From Bolinopsis microptera (lineage: Eukaryota > Ctenophora > Tentaculata > Lobata > Bolinopsidae), in contig NC_087078.1 in the NCBI RefSeq assembly GCF_026151205.1, forward strand, positions 19,394,265 to 19,458,264: a DNA stretch of 64,000 nt. Direction: 5' to 3'. Below, in pieces: positions 13,501 to 22,742 of the stretch. The notes beneath the pieces were generated by a model that saw only the letters and a program-made list of their open reading frames with translations, did no database searches and was not told where the DNA came from. Made by a program: the position numbers and the translations under genes. Positions within the stretch are counted from its first letter, which is position 1; each line of letters begins with the position of its first letter.

Positions 13501-14901
13501 ACAAAATAAAGCAGTGAAGGCACAGTCATTGAAATAAGCTAAAAGATAATGCGACGGATTCTATTACGACGACCGAAATTTTGGCGGTCCGAAAATATGG
13601 CGAAATTTTCGGAAAACCGCCACATTTCGTACGTTATAAATATGTCTTATAAGGTATTTAAAAAATATCTCTCAATTCTATTCCCTCCACCAGCTGCGAC
13701 TGATAGACTGGTTCTAGAGCGTCAGGACACTATAAAACCCATCGAAGAGCCTAAAGAAACAGAAGTTACTCCAGCACCACTTGGTATAGGGTTCAGCGAG
13801 TGCAATCCCTTCGCTCAAGAGTTTGGCATCGGAGCTACACCCCCGACTCAAGAGTTTGGCATCGGGGCTCCACCCCCGACTCAAGAGTTTGGCATCAGGG
13901 CTACACCCCCGACTCAAGAGTTTGGCATCAGGGCTACACCCCCGACTCAAGAGTTTGGCATCGGGGCTATACCCCTGACTCAAGAGTTTGGCATCAGGGC
14001 TACACCCCCGACTCAAGAGTTTGGCATCGGGGCCACACCCCCGACTCAAGAGAGCTTGACTGGCGATCTACCGCCTCCCCCCACTCAAGAGGATTTGGAT
14101 CAAACTTTAGTCCATGCTGATAACCCTTTTACTGCGGACCTGTTTGGGGATAATGTTGGGGTTGTAGAGACACCTTCCCCTTCTACTCCTACTACTGAAC
14201 CGTCCGTTAAATCAGGTAACTTACAGTTTAACATTAATTGAACTATTTTTACAGGGTATTAGAATATTCTTTAGAAAATAGGCTATTTTCGTTGCTGCTA
14301 TACTTCTGAAATTGGTCAAATTACAATATCTTTTTGATCAATGAATGTTATTGATATAAAAGGAATGATTTCTTCATTTTGAGTAAGCGATCGACAGCAG
14401 GCTCTCTGTACTTCTTAAATATAACTTTTAAAAGGAGAAGAGGGGATTTCCAAGGGTCTCAACCGCAAAAAATCGTAATTTTGTCAATTTTAAATCATCT
14501 CCCCCACCCCAGGCAATAATAGAAGAGCGTTATACGAATTTACCTCTGTCAACGATGATGAATTAGATTTCGAACTAGGAGACATAATAAAAGTAAGTTC
14601 ACTGTTTATTTAACCTTCTATTTTAAATTTTAACAGACTATCATTTTGAAGCTTAAGTCCAAATGGTGCAGATTTAATAATTTTGCTGCGACAGTCATAC
14701 CACAGAAATGTTGCATTTTTGAAATGTAGAAAACTATTTTTGAAATGTAGAAAGCTATTTTACTCGCTAGTGAAACATTTCTAAACTTTTTCCTTTTTTT
14801 AGGTTACTGAATTCTTGAATGAAGATTGGCTAAGAGGAACGTGCAAAGGAAAAGAGGGACTGTTCCCAACATCATTTACCGAGGAATTTCCTCAATCTTA
14901 A
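1520..14901 (+). CDS. SH3D19: SH3D19-like multi-SH3 adaptor (5' end outside window)
   Basis: Family role: SH3D19 (EVE-1) is a cytoplasmic adaptor that binds proline-rich partners such as ADAMs and endocytic proteins. Phase-consistent exons: 1520-1706, 2661-2827, 2949-3070, 3497 to about 3690 or a later repeat unit, 10756-10929, 11057-11299, 12020-12124, 12393-12520, 12700-12889, 13694-14215, 14513-14592, 14803-14901 (TAA). Five SH3 domains follow a proline-rich start: exons 2-3 (ALFEFEAESSDEL to GIFPKNCVEV), 5-6 (AIYSFEAQESDEL to GIFPRSY), 6-7, 9 and 11-12 (ending GLFPTSFTEEFPQS). The PPRPGPGHILY segment before SH3-1 and the total of five SH3 domains match SH3D19. Exon 4 ends inside a 30-bp array in which each unit carries a CCTG|GTAAAT donor. 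The phase-1 donor there fits exon 5, giving SEP then PTSTPTPEP. A retrotransposon lies in the same array. Exon 10 holds an 11-residue repeat. The start codon is not in the window. Confidence 0.88.
2400..2545 (-). repeat. Interspersed repeat copy (intronic)
   Basis: This segment, read on the - strand, matches 18935-19065 and 25560-25700 closely. It shares the start TCCCTACTCTTGCCG, GATCGTAGGGAAT and the end CACTCCCCTATAATTA. It is a dispersed element fragment in an SH3D19 intron. Its class is unknown to me. Confidence 0.7.
3657..4335 (+). repeat. 30-bp minisatellite in SH3D19 exon/intron junction, left part
   Basis: About 22 units of a 30-bp repeat encode SEPGKSPPHIP on the + strand. Each unit contains CCTG|GTAAAT, a plausible 5' splice site in codon phase 1. 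Two length changes occur: one base lost near 3746 and two bases lost near 4266. Together they restore the frame. The array is cut at 4335/4336 by the retrotransposon and resumes at 10460. Confidence 0.92.
4336..4421 (-). repeat. 3' LTR, 86 bp
   Basis: Identical in sequence to 10374-10459. Read on the - strand it starts TGTTATGATTG and ends CATTTCA, and carries a splice-donor-like AAGGTAAGAG. It also has a small hairpin made by CTCTTA and TAAGAG. Confidence 0.95.
4575..4825. repeat. Three tandem ~86-bp repeats in the retrotransposon 3' untranslated region
   Basis: Three diverged copies contain ATCATGTAAATAA, GTCCCTCATGAT and CGTTATAACAAGATTCT. They lie between the pol stop and the 3' LTR. Their sequence is not that of the LTR. 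They may be a 3' end or enhancer-type block of the element. Confidence 0.75.
4969..9090 (-). CDS. Retrotransposon Pol (protease-RT-RNase H-integrase)
   Basis: The frame is open from 9090, overlaps the end of gag by about 36 nt, and lies in the -1 frame relative to gag. It is therefore probably made as a Gag-Pol fusion by -1 frameshifting; a T TTT run sits immediately before the gag stop. Counting residues from 8970: aspartic protease DTGA near residue 59; RT box YLDDIL near 495; RNase H with TDCSQMAAGAML; integrase zinc finger H-X-H...C-X2-C near 895-937; catalytic triad D near 968 (LDFLGPF), D near 1030 (SDRGPHF) and E near 1066 (GQVERQ). No chromodomain is evident. No internal stop is seen, so it is likely functional. 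Confidence 0.93.
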   Translation of the reverse strand, partial: QGWKRKGYGFSVEPPIDGQSDGGGENTGEQPSSREGEEHDVKPWACARAQFRVITPEKGGKGRRKQLQQMKGIASEGLNSTPYIRIKWENGVEETALFDTGAQWSLICEDLLTEQEKATMEKSALCGRGVSGERIPVTGEIRRTVSVGGLTFAHQRFIVVEKMICSMILGIDFWSRIANISFDFNKSVMTINGNSEEIELLCHPAAGRSSVAGTIEEENSVEVVVDAERKIPTRSEALVTCYIPNMEMGKEYMVQPITFDDKLVSTPYGIVQGTKSGKVQIRVANLGEEEVTLAEGDPIATVELGTVWVSNHNAGKAFTRDTKKGKATELSELVCSELEPSKRGQLIGLLNRYEGVFYKGGELPIVRVGVEHTIRLKEDSSPVVSKPRRLSKELADEVREHVDELLKQGVVRESNSQWASPIVCARKKDGSLRMAIDYRITNEKSNTATLHPIPLIDDLLDRLGKAKYFAVLDAKSGYHQLPLRKEDSETTAFVVPWGHYEFAGRTPFGLKGAGYSFQRMMSVILGSSNFVDALCYLDDILVWGETWEVFMKRLKKVLEKVKDAGLALASKKCQFGVREVSYLGCTIKEGMVKINEQRVQQLRSIERPHNVRELRRALGAFGYVQRWLPGLSQIARPLYNAITDQPYARLKWTEEMNESFSTIKKLIADAVSLSLPDMDKPFTLVTDCSQMAAGAMLAQRCMEAPDTLKPVAFYHHALSKAEQGYSATEKELLAMVKAVVKFRVYLGKQFNLITDHQALSWLRSLEPENETGRRGRWLDLIQQFDMKVTHKKGKSPEMRIADYLSRVKCDGNVAVKDRSEVFVVMTAGGEEAITVSREQILSEQSNDAAVQTMRKAVLKGTDLNPGNSESESWRKPSGSNDEEVKAMWKHRDRIFVDSEGILRLRFNGGKKRESNPFGTVEKNRIIVPKTYRDKIMNLVHRSATAAHMGNTRTWKRARDNFWWPNMRQDIEQYVQACEECGLNKHVNNPNKAPVSKTSIPGKPLEEMMLDFLGPFQTAREHPYRYVLQMQDVFSRFIIFVPTIDARAKTAADAVVERWISLFGIPEKMRSDRGPHFIAEVFEELCKRVGIRHKLGSPGHPQSQGQVERQNQLMNQIRCLCENDGEKWPEALYLVQGSHNNSINATTGFTPARLLFGRDFNRPDDMIAQERDKVKKPGTTVLEERDEECRLLTEQARTNLVEYQEERVESAEKEGPCKTPYEVGDLVRYRLTDEARSNKGGKTSPRYSEPYRVTVIKGDGYTYTMEPVDKDSRGTRKDRRFNYLKTHKRVVSSEVAPEPDSPTMTQPQRDELHPQVNDGVPEVMEQSPVAPPDAALTVRRSGRTRNPVRLLQADGKKKRYEDAEASGQPDADED
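9054..10343 (-). CDS. Retrotransposon Gag
   Basis: The first in-frame ATG is at 10343, only 31 bases inside the 5' LTR boundary. The protein is about 429 residues. A strongly charged N-terminal helix (MDEQMKEVQASLALLMKNN and following) is likely a coiled coil. The middle resembles a retrotransposon capsid region. Near the C-terminus an atypical Cys/His cluster, CFYCKKKHRGGWFHC, replaces the usual CCHC knuckle, followed by an Arg/Gly-rich basic tail. It should form the particle and bind element RNA. The stop is TAG at 9054-9056. Confidence 0.88.
   Translation of the reverse strand: MDEQMKEVQASLALLMKNNKEMSEKIAALEVENREIKKNAGNVQERIQENKAKWEEMNKEAVELLQRMTLAQEDLANDNVEAEYFQKSCAETVLACTMLTGSYGGEMAQGSTKVKQEPVEEEVLGTPYDAMGKEERIDLSFGHDGDYSAVSMRRFIERYKVVKELNMRARLRGWDSPSYRAGKLTLCLQGEAFDYVSFASSMLNPWTSNDELLVSKLKDKFTNVQAIELNILGFEKSIQEPRETISDYMTRLQMTVKEAYDGDSQLDLDRRVAWKFVSGLGDERIKRKLLEGGWMKSRQEAKPLEDLLKVADIAKKTDDAVKAMGKETGSINAAQEYSVSAWEQKSSSHAGDRRKQSSGESGRSNRSSSSRGSGESSDGLPLEFLECFYCKKKHRGGWFHCAVRKKEDPTWRPARRGDKAGRGRGTDFR
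10374..10459 (-). repeat. 5' LTR, 86 bp
   Basis: Identical to the 3' LTR. The gag ATG begins about 30 nt downstream, so U3, R and U5 must all fit in 86 bp and the leader is almost absent. The primer-binding candidate TGGTGACTGAAG overlaps the frame leading into gag. Confidence 0.95.
10460..10580 (+). repeat. 30-bp minisatellite, right part after the retrotransposon
   Basis: About four more units of the SH3D19 30-bp repeat follow the target-site duplication. The last unit has a decayed donor (CCTAGTAAAT). Sequence then passes into ordinary intron before exon 5 at 10756. Confidence 0.9.
12219..12380. mobile_element. Short inverted-repeat element (MITE-like) in SH3D19 intron
   Basis: Imperfect terminal inverted repeats of about 35 bp (GATGTAACTAGGTGAGACCG on the left; CGGTCTCACCTAGTCACATC on the right) flank a core with a G tract. 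There is no coding capacity. It ends just before exon 12393-12520. Confidence 0.75.
13055..13654. mobile_element. Tc1/mariner-type MITE, TA target duplication
   Basis: Terminal inverted repeats CCTTAYAAGACATATTTAT (one mismatch) are flanked by TA on both sides. The 600-bp interior lacks a transposase. A segment GACGACCGAAATTTTGGCGG occurs near both ends in direct orientation. It sits in the intron just before exon 10. Confidence 0.75.
13816..14049 (+). repeat. 33-bp coding minisatellite in SH3D19 exon 10
   Basis: Seven units encode QEFGIGATPPT with small changes. The period is a multiple of three, so the frame is kept. It gives a Pro/Thr/Gly linker between SH3-4 and SH3-5. Confidence 0.9.
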
Positions 14902-16389
14902 TGTTGATTTTATGAAAATTCTCTTGACGAGATAATAATTGTCAGTTGACAATGTAAACTTTCTTTGTGTACATCATTTGATGCAGCAGCAGCTGCAGAC
15001 ACCAATATCCATCCAAGCTTTTAATTTCACAATCATCGCAAATTTATAGTTTAAAATTGTTTGATTGATTCATCCCACTACTTCCCTTCTTTTATCTCAA
15101 TTTCGTATTTTTACTTTAATTAATGTTTTGAGGCATTCTTATCAAGATTTTTAAATCGTTTTAGCCACATAATGACTCCAATATTACAATGCGATGGAAG
15201 TTACAGGGAGGGGGGGGGGCCTGAAGTTATAGTGATGACTAAAGGAGTGGCAACATGTTATGTGCGCGTCTTTCATTTCATGTCTTTTTGAATTGTAATT
15301 ACTTTTATATACAAAGATAGAACGACTTTTAGCAATAACTCAATGCTCAAACTACGTCGATGCTCGAAAGATCTTTTGAATAATTTAATAACAATGTTTT
15401 ATTTTTGTTATTTTGAAATTCATTCACGGAACTGGATAATAAGTATGGAGAGTTAACTAACCCTAACCAGTTGGTCCACTCATTTTTATATCAATGTGAT
15501 TCGAGCACAGCAAATGGCTGTAGACTATAGTTTTAGATAGAGTACTGTGTACCAATCTTGTGACTTGAATTTTAAGATAACAGGACTTTGTATTTCTTTA
15601 AATGTTTACGATTGATTGGAATGTGAATTCATGGGTTTCATTTGTTGATTTCAATACACAAATTAAGGCAGCCTACAGATATTATTCCATTAAATTGGTG
15701 ATTAAATTACTATTTGTAGTGACAACATAGTAGTAGTATTACTAGTTGAGATTCATGCACCTGATGTTATGTATTGAATCCCGACATCGAGATTAAAATT
15801 ACCCACGCTCGATAAAAATGAGGTTTTTTTGGCCCAAAGTTAAAATTTAGAAACAAAATTGACAGGAAAACAAATTAAGTACATACAGCAGTCTTGAATA
15901 AAACAGAATCAATAGAACACGTAGATTTTAAGTGATTTAATTTAATAAAAACTATCATAAATATAATCTAGCTCACTAGCCCAACATCAAGCCCATGAAT
16001 TTGTCATTGTGCTATCGCCTATCACAACATACATAGGCTGGATAGGATGTTGACTAAAATTGAACATAATTCGTAAAATAATAATTTATATAAATGTTAA
16101 ACTGTAACTTATAATCTTTATATAACAAGTATGTTATTGAAGCAGTTCAGGTATAATTTATAATTACACGGTATTTATATAATTACATACAAAATAATTC
16201 TAGATTTAAATTTAATAATCTTTCAAAAAATAAACTTTTACTTCATATCCATCGAAACATAATTCTTCATCATAAACAAAATTCAAGCACAATTGGTACA
16301 TAATTTGAGAAATTGCATTAAAGTAATGTTGTTTGTTGCCCAAAAAATAATTGTATCTTAATCCTTCAAGTATAGTATACTGTCCACAC
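14902..16389. other. 3' flank of SH3D19, no gene seen
   Basis: AT-rich sequence follows the SH3D19 stop. A candidate polyadenylation signal AATAAA is at 15897-15902 on the + strand. SH3D19 and the TRIC gene converge here. No coding exon was recognised. Confidence 0.6.
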
Positions 16390-16514
16390 TTCACATATTA
16401 CGTAATCAGCCGAGGGGGGGGGTGGGGGTGGGGTTTCCAAATAATTACGATAGTGTAAAACTGATTGCGGAGGGGGTTAAAAATTGTCCATAAAGTGATT
16501 ACGTAATATGTGAA
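16390..16514. mobile_element. 125-bp MITE with perfect 19-bp inverted repeats
   Basis: TTCACATATTACGTAATCA at the left is exactly inverted at the right. The core holds a G-rich run. It lies beyond the TRIC 3' end. Confidence 0.8.
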
Positions 16515-16843
16515 CGATCCCTAGCAGGAATACCAGCCATACCAAGTTATCATGCTGTATAATGTATAATGTATAATGTATATGATTACGATAATAAATA
16601 TATATTGTCCTCAATCTTCTTAGGCGAGCGCTTTATTCCACCTTTTGATGCTTCGAGCAAACCACTTTCCAAAACGCACCCTGAAAAAGTTGTATTTGTT
16701 TTAAAAGACAGTATACTTTCTGAAAAATATCACTGCTTATTCCTTAAACGTAAAGTTGACAATTGTTCATTGCAGCTTTGACAGAAACAACTCACATAAG
16801 TACTAAATAACACGGAATAACAAAACAATTATACGCCATCAGT

Positions 16844-18357
16844 TCAAAATACCTGAATAGGAATGAAGGGGGAAGTTCGGCCGAGGAGAATATCGTTGAG
16901 GAGAAGAGCGACCATGAACAGAGCACCAAAGAACACACCCTCAGCAGCTGTGAGAGGAATCTTTCCCGTGAGGATCAAAGCGTTGAAAACTCCCAGCACG
17001 AATGAGGCTTTGGTCACTCTGAAAAAGAAAAGTAATAAAGTACTGTGACAATAATATATATACACCAAACCGTAAATACCTTCCAGTCTTCCCGCGTCAG
17101 GCAGGATGATTACTCAACAAGTTTACCCAAATATGACTGAAAATAGGACTTACTCTGTGACTTGTTTCAGTTCGTTTTCCCCATCACTTTCACAAGCAGC
17201 TTCTCCTCTTATCTTCCTGTCCAAACTCATCATCAGACGAACAGCACTTCCTGCGAGAAGGGCTAAGTGTAAACAAACTGAGTGTAAAGGCTAAATGAAG
17301 AGGAATATTCAATAGAAAAGATCGGAATAAATGCAGGTTTGGTCAGAGTCCAGCTATATAGCTAGACAAGATCAGACAAGATGCGCGAACTTTTATATGA
17401 AATATTCGTTCGGCGGTCGCGCCCGACGACGTTTCCGTGAATTTTGTAGGGGATTTTTTATTCTCGACGAATACGCTTCAAACAAACTTCTGGAAAAACT
17501 CGATTGATCACATTAATGTTCAATCTAGATTGTAGTCTTGATTAATTACCGTCAACAACTCCACAAAGGATTATGATAGTGGTGTGTTGAGGAAAGTATT
17601 GGTTTCCTTCCTGACAAGAATGCATGACGAGCCTCGCGTGCCTAGCTTCACAGATGACGGCTATCGCTAACTGAAACGTAATTAAGATAAGGAAATTACT
17701 TAACACCGGGGAAGGTTCTCGACGAAAAGTGTTTTACACACGGATGAATAACCGGAAGTTTGATAAACTAACCTGGATTGGTTTAAGCTGAACAGCTTTG
17801 TAGAACAAATCTCCAGGGCAGAAGAACACTCCCCACCTGGGATTTGACTCGATAAAAATACATAGCTTGAAATTGAAATTCAGTTTGATGGATTATAAGT
17901 TACGACATAAGGTATTTTTCAAATAACGAAAAAAATGTTATTAAAAAATGTAAAGAATCTGACCAACAAAGAGCAGCAGTCAGAGAGTCCCAGGCGTTGT
18001 TAAGACACCCAACAAGAGGCAGACCCAGCAGGAGGTGAACACAGATAACATTAGCTTGTACGTAGAGGATGAGGATCACAAGGGATGCAATAGGGTGGTT
18101 TACTGCAAACTTTATGCTCCCTGGGATAGATTTAGTTCAGTCTTTAAATTGTTCAGTAAAAAAAGAGATTTTGTATGATGGTATTGCAAGAATGCAGATA
18201 ATAAAACTCAGAAGAGAAGATTAAAGGATTGTGATTAAAAAGTGTGCTTCAAACCTTTGTGCTCTCGAAGAAACACAGCCATGAGAATACAATATGGAAT
18301 ATCAAGCCATGGCATGTCAGGCACCCACTCAAACCAATCTACCAATACACCAAACAT
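16844..18357 (-). CDS. TMEM38B: TRIC-type trimeric intracellular cation channel (TMEM38 family)
   Basis: Family role: a monovalent-cation (K+) channel of the ER/SR membrane that balances charge during Ca2+ release. Six exons on the - strand with consistent phases: 18255-18357 (ATG, MFGVLVDWFEWVPDMPWLD), 17964-18120, 17836-17773, 17670-17550, 17250-17154, 17018-16844 (TGA). The 238-residue product is slightly shorter than vertebrate TMEM38A/B. Recognisable blocks in order: NHPIASL, the WWGVFFCPGDLFYKAVQL segment equivalent to the family FFCP..LFYK, GVVDGSAVRLMM, and VTKASFVLGVFNAL before the last helix. The conserved KEV of the pore/PIP2 site aligns with CEA here. Choosing TMEM38B rather than A is a weak preference; the invertebrate gene is probably ancestral to both. 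Confidence 0.87.
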
Positions 18358-20091
18358 ACCTGCCCTGCCCAGTATATGACGTATTATTATTATGAAGCCA
18401 GGTTACAAACCAGGTTACAAGTCATTTTAAATGAAATTATAGTACAGTCAAATACGTCCCAAAGTAAGCCTTTGTCGAACATAATTCGCAACAAAGCGAT
18501 TTCAACGGGAAATGGTCGGGAAAGGTCGCAGGAATCATTCCATAGAGTTCCCAAATTTCTGACGTCAGAAAAATCCACAATTACCAATTTTTACCACCTT
18601 TTTACCACATTGGTTTTTCGCAAATAAGTCAACTTCTGAATATCTTAGAAGATTTTAGTTTAAAGCAGTGTGTTTAGAAAACAAAGAAGAACAACTTTCT
18701 CTTAAACAACTTCTTAATAGATAAATTATTTAATTAATCAATTAAATAATTAGTAAATTTTCAGAAATTTCAAAAATACAGGGGGGCTGGGGGGGGGGGC
18801 AAAAGTCAGTACCCATACGTTGGCCTTAATAGCTCAGTCACTGAGTGCCCAATTTAAATAATTCTTTCTGGTATGATTTATTACCACCACTGGTTCGAGG
18901 AATTTGTCAAATCGAAAAATATTCGTGTTCATTTTTTCCCTACTCTTGCCGAAGGCAAAAAGATCGTAGGGAATAAGTAATCGGGTTTGGTTATATGAGG
19001 TGGCCGGATGGACCTGCGGTGACGACAAAAGTCTGCTCCTTCGCAATATAGACCACTCCCCTATAATTAAGTGTATAGGAAGTGTCTGTTATGCTGCGCG
19101 CGACGCTAGCCATGTGTTAATTAATTACAGTGAAATTCCTCCTTCGCAAAGTTATTTTCCGTAATTTTCTGGATTCATTTATTGTTGATGCGCGGCGCTG
19201 CATTGGTCAGATAAATCGTCAATTTTTACCTTGCACGAATCCCACTCATTTATAAAAAACATAGTATGTAATTATGGCCATGGTGCACTTTTTTCCAGTC
19301 ACACTTTTCACTCAAATGAATTAATGCCTTGACAGATGTTACTCGTCTAAATTTCTTCGAAGTAGCGCGCCGCTTTCTTCTCGAAAGTACTACATAGTAG
19401 GGAAAATTGATCGTGCGTGGTTTAACCGCGGCGAAATTCTTGTTCTAAAAGGGCCCCCGACAGTTGAAACCAGCTTGATTCGATGTATTTTCGGACGCTG
19501 ATTCAGAATCACTCCCCATGACATAGGGTTAAAATGCTCCCCGGCCTGCCGAGAAATTGGCGAAAAAACTGTTTTGAATTTGATCACGTGATATGACCGT
19601 ATAAGGAAGTTGGTCGAATTTCTCGTTAGGGTTAGTATAGGGTTTTAGCATATGCTTCAGCTCTGATGATAGCAATAACTCTAATCGTCGGCTTCTTAGT
19701 TGCATTGGCTGCAATGGATGTTTGATATAATATTGTCGCCGTTGAAGAAGTTGAGTATGAGTATGAAGGTTTCTCCTGGTTGGTTTTCTGGATGAATGTA
19801 ATGATTAGTTTTGTTGGTCATAATTTAGTAGATTTACTTGCTGTGATGTTCAATGTGGATATTTCGTGGGATGATCAGGTGGAAACTGAAAATTGTCTTG
19901 CAGGGTTGCTGTATCGCGATTGTTCTGATTTGCCTTTGTATCACGTTGTGACCCCCACGGTCGTTTCAGTATAGTCCTGAAGATACAGGAGGAGCCGCGA
20001 TACAGGGGGAGCCACGCACTCGTGCGCGGCAGGTCATACAACGTATGACAAATTTGCCTCGTGATCCAATTTATTGTCACACGGCAGAGTA
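18358..20091. other. Repeat-filled region upstream of TRIC, no gene
   Basis: The block 18515-19435 recurs in pieces at 25555-26070 (same strand) and 26455-26700 (inverted). A segment with GGGCCCCCGACAGTTGAAAC (19450-19550) recurs in the palindromes at 24.8-25.2 kb and 38.2-38.4 kb. A G tract is at 18781-18799. No coding exon was recognised; short open frames are inside repeats. Confidence 0.6.
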
Positions 20092-20273
20092 CACGTGCAC
20101 GTGACCCTGACAACCCTGTGCACGTGACCCCGACCACCCTGTGCACGTGACTGGTGACCCCGACCACCCTGTGCATGTGACCCCGACCACCCTGTGCACG
20201 TGACCCCGACCACCCTGTGCACGTGACTGGTGACCCCAACTACCCTGTGCACGTGACCCCGACCACCCTGTGC
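20092..20273. repeat. ~23-bp minisatellite rich in CACGTGAC
   Basis: Units of the form CACGTGACCCCGACCACCCTGTG repeat about eight times with insertions of TGACTGGTGACC. Each unit carries the CACGTG palindrome. It is intergenic. Confidence 0.85.
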
Positions 20274-20601
20274 TTGTTGATTAGTCACATGTAAAATGTA
20301 AATACCACAGTTTCGATCCTCACGACTGTCTTCGTAGTTTGTAACTCAGGAATACCACTACTGCAGATCTTCAATCAGCTTCTTGAAAATACGTTTGCCG
20401 AGTCGGTTTTCGTGTTGATGATTTGTACATGACATTGTTTCACGATGTCAATCCTTCCCAGCTCGGCGAAGCCCAGTGGTGCATCTCGCCGATCTACGGA
20501 AGGTTGCGAGAAGATGCGCGACCCAGTAGTGCATCACGCTACAATACATGACATTACCTCTACTTTACTCACTTCTAACAGTAACACCGCTCTTTATATT
20601 A

Positions 20602-21689
20602 CCTTACTCGGGATTATTACGACGGGTTTATTAACAACCGGTTGCGAAATTGCTCAAAACCCACCACATTTTTGCGGTCGCCATTTTACCGGTGTCCAAC
20701 CTTTCAATTTTAGATTCAAAAATTTTGTCTCAGATGTAAATTTCCTTATTAGAGATAAGCAAGTTTAGAAATTTTCGCATTGCTAAAACTTGTGAAACAA
20801 GTCGAATTATCAATAATTGTTGAAAGTAGACAGAAATAATGACTCGTGGTTAATCAAACTAGATGGAAAATAATTTTTAACATTAGAAGCGTAACAACCA
20901 GATCGATATTAAGATAAAGGGAGAGCTGTTTAGTCTTCCAATAAGTTGTAATCATCTTCGTTATCTTCATCTGGATCATCCCTTTCATCATCCCCCCTTT
21001 TCTGAGCCTGGAACTCGTTATCATATGCCGCTCTTAGGAGTACCTTCATTTTGTCAGCTAAAGGTGCGACAGCTTTGAACGTTGCCTATAACTTGATTTC
21101 CAACCCACCACTTGGAATATTTTTGGTAGTCTAGCACTCTAGCAAATTCGTTGTTTTGAATTAGCATTAAATGTTTACGTGTATCAAATAACCATTATGA
21201 CCCAATTTGTAGAAAATCTTCGAAAGAATGCATCGTTCACATTGTTTAGAATTATGAATAAATGACTGATGAAACTGATTCATGTTATTGACAGTTTTAA
21301 TTAATTCAAGTTTTAATTTAACTGTAACTTTTACTTCGACTCCTATTTCATTATGTAGAGATAGTCAATACCTAAGAAATTAAAAATTGGCCTATTTAAA
21401 TCAAATTTGACAATAAGGATATATGACAAGAATTGGGCAAAAAGGCGAATTTTTTGCAATTTTAGCCAAATGAAGTCGAAAAACCTACAGCAAGTGTCCC
21501 AATAGTCTTCTTTAGTGAACATAAGACAACGATTAAAATATGAGCACCCATACCCCTTGGGAACCCTAAAAGCTGAGACGGCGGGTTTATTAACGACTAA
21601 ACGACCGGTGAAAATGTGGTTCGGGAAAAATATGGCGAAATTACCCTAAACCCACCACTTTATCCCGGTCATAATAATCCCGAGTAAGG
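20602..21689. mobile_element. 1.09-kb TA-flanked DNA transposon remnant
   Basis: Left end CCTTACTCGGGATTATTACG and its inverse at the right end are both flanked by TA, as in Tc1/mariner-like elements. Near 20937-21060 the - strand reads a short open tail ending in acidic EDNEDDYNLLED and a stop, which may be the C-terminus of a decayed transposase; I do not recognise it. Inner segments resemble the MITE at 13055-13654. Confidence 0.7.
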
Positions 21690-22097
21690 TAGCTAGAAGT
21701 AGAGAGTTGAAGGGAATCAGAGGGACAGACGGATGGTATAAATAAATCTTAAATGGGATGTTCTGATCTGGTGATGTTGCATGTTGGCATTGTCAATCAT
21801 TCCCAGAAAAACTTACTGGCTGGCGGTGTTACTAGCTAGGTGATTTAATTTAAACAGACAGCTTGAGCTCGTGCGCAACATTAAGCATGATTTGCACGCG
21901 TGGCGCATTCTAATGTTCAAGCAGCTAGCACGTGACACTTTTCTGGAGATTTGAAGATAACTCAAAATCTACGTTGTCTTAAATTTTCCCCCTGGAGGGG
22001 GGGGGGGACGTTACTTTTACAAAAAGAACATGTTGCAAAAAACCGGAAGTCGCTATCTCTTTTAATTTTGAAGTTAGGCCCTGGCCAGTAAGGTTTC

Positions 22098-22560
22098 CTG
22101 GGTTTAACTTAAACAGTGACAAATTTTAATTTAATTTAAATTTATCTTAGATCATAGTAACAAACTGAAGTGTAGCACAGTTTACCTGCCATACTATAAG
22201 TTATATCTTGATGCAAGCTAGTATTAGTAAGGTATCTTGATACAAGCAAACTACAGTGAAATTCTATTTTGGACTGCCTTATTTAACTTGAACAGTGACA
22301 AATTTTAATTTAATTTAAATTTATCACAGATCATAGTAACAGACTGAAGTGTAGCACAGTTTCCCTACCATACTATAAGTTATATCTTGATGCAAGCTAG
22401 TTTTAGTAAGGTATCTTGATGCAAGCAAACTATAGTGAAATTCTTTATTTGGGTACTGCCTTATTTAACTTGAACAGTGACAAATTTTAATTTAATTTAA
22501 ATTTATCACAGATCATAGTAACAGACTGAAGTGTAGCACAGTTTACCTACCATACGAGAC
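22098..22560. repeat. Three tandem ~180-bp repeats
   Basis: Three copies share AACAGTGACAAATTTTAATT, CTGAAGTGTAGCACAGTTT and TATCTTGATGCAAGC. They are AT-rich and non-coding. Confidence 0.85.
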
Positions 22561-22742
22561 TACAGATATATCTTGATACAAGTAAGCAGACAAGGAGGAA
22601 TGTTGAGCCCAAATGAAATGAGCACAGCCGTCCTTATATAGCTGCTCCACTTCCAGTTCACTAACATTCAGTTCTCTTTAAGTTTAAGTTCTTTGTTTAA
22701 GGGGGGTGGGGGGGGGGTGGGTTCACCCTGATTTTTTTGTGA

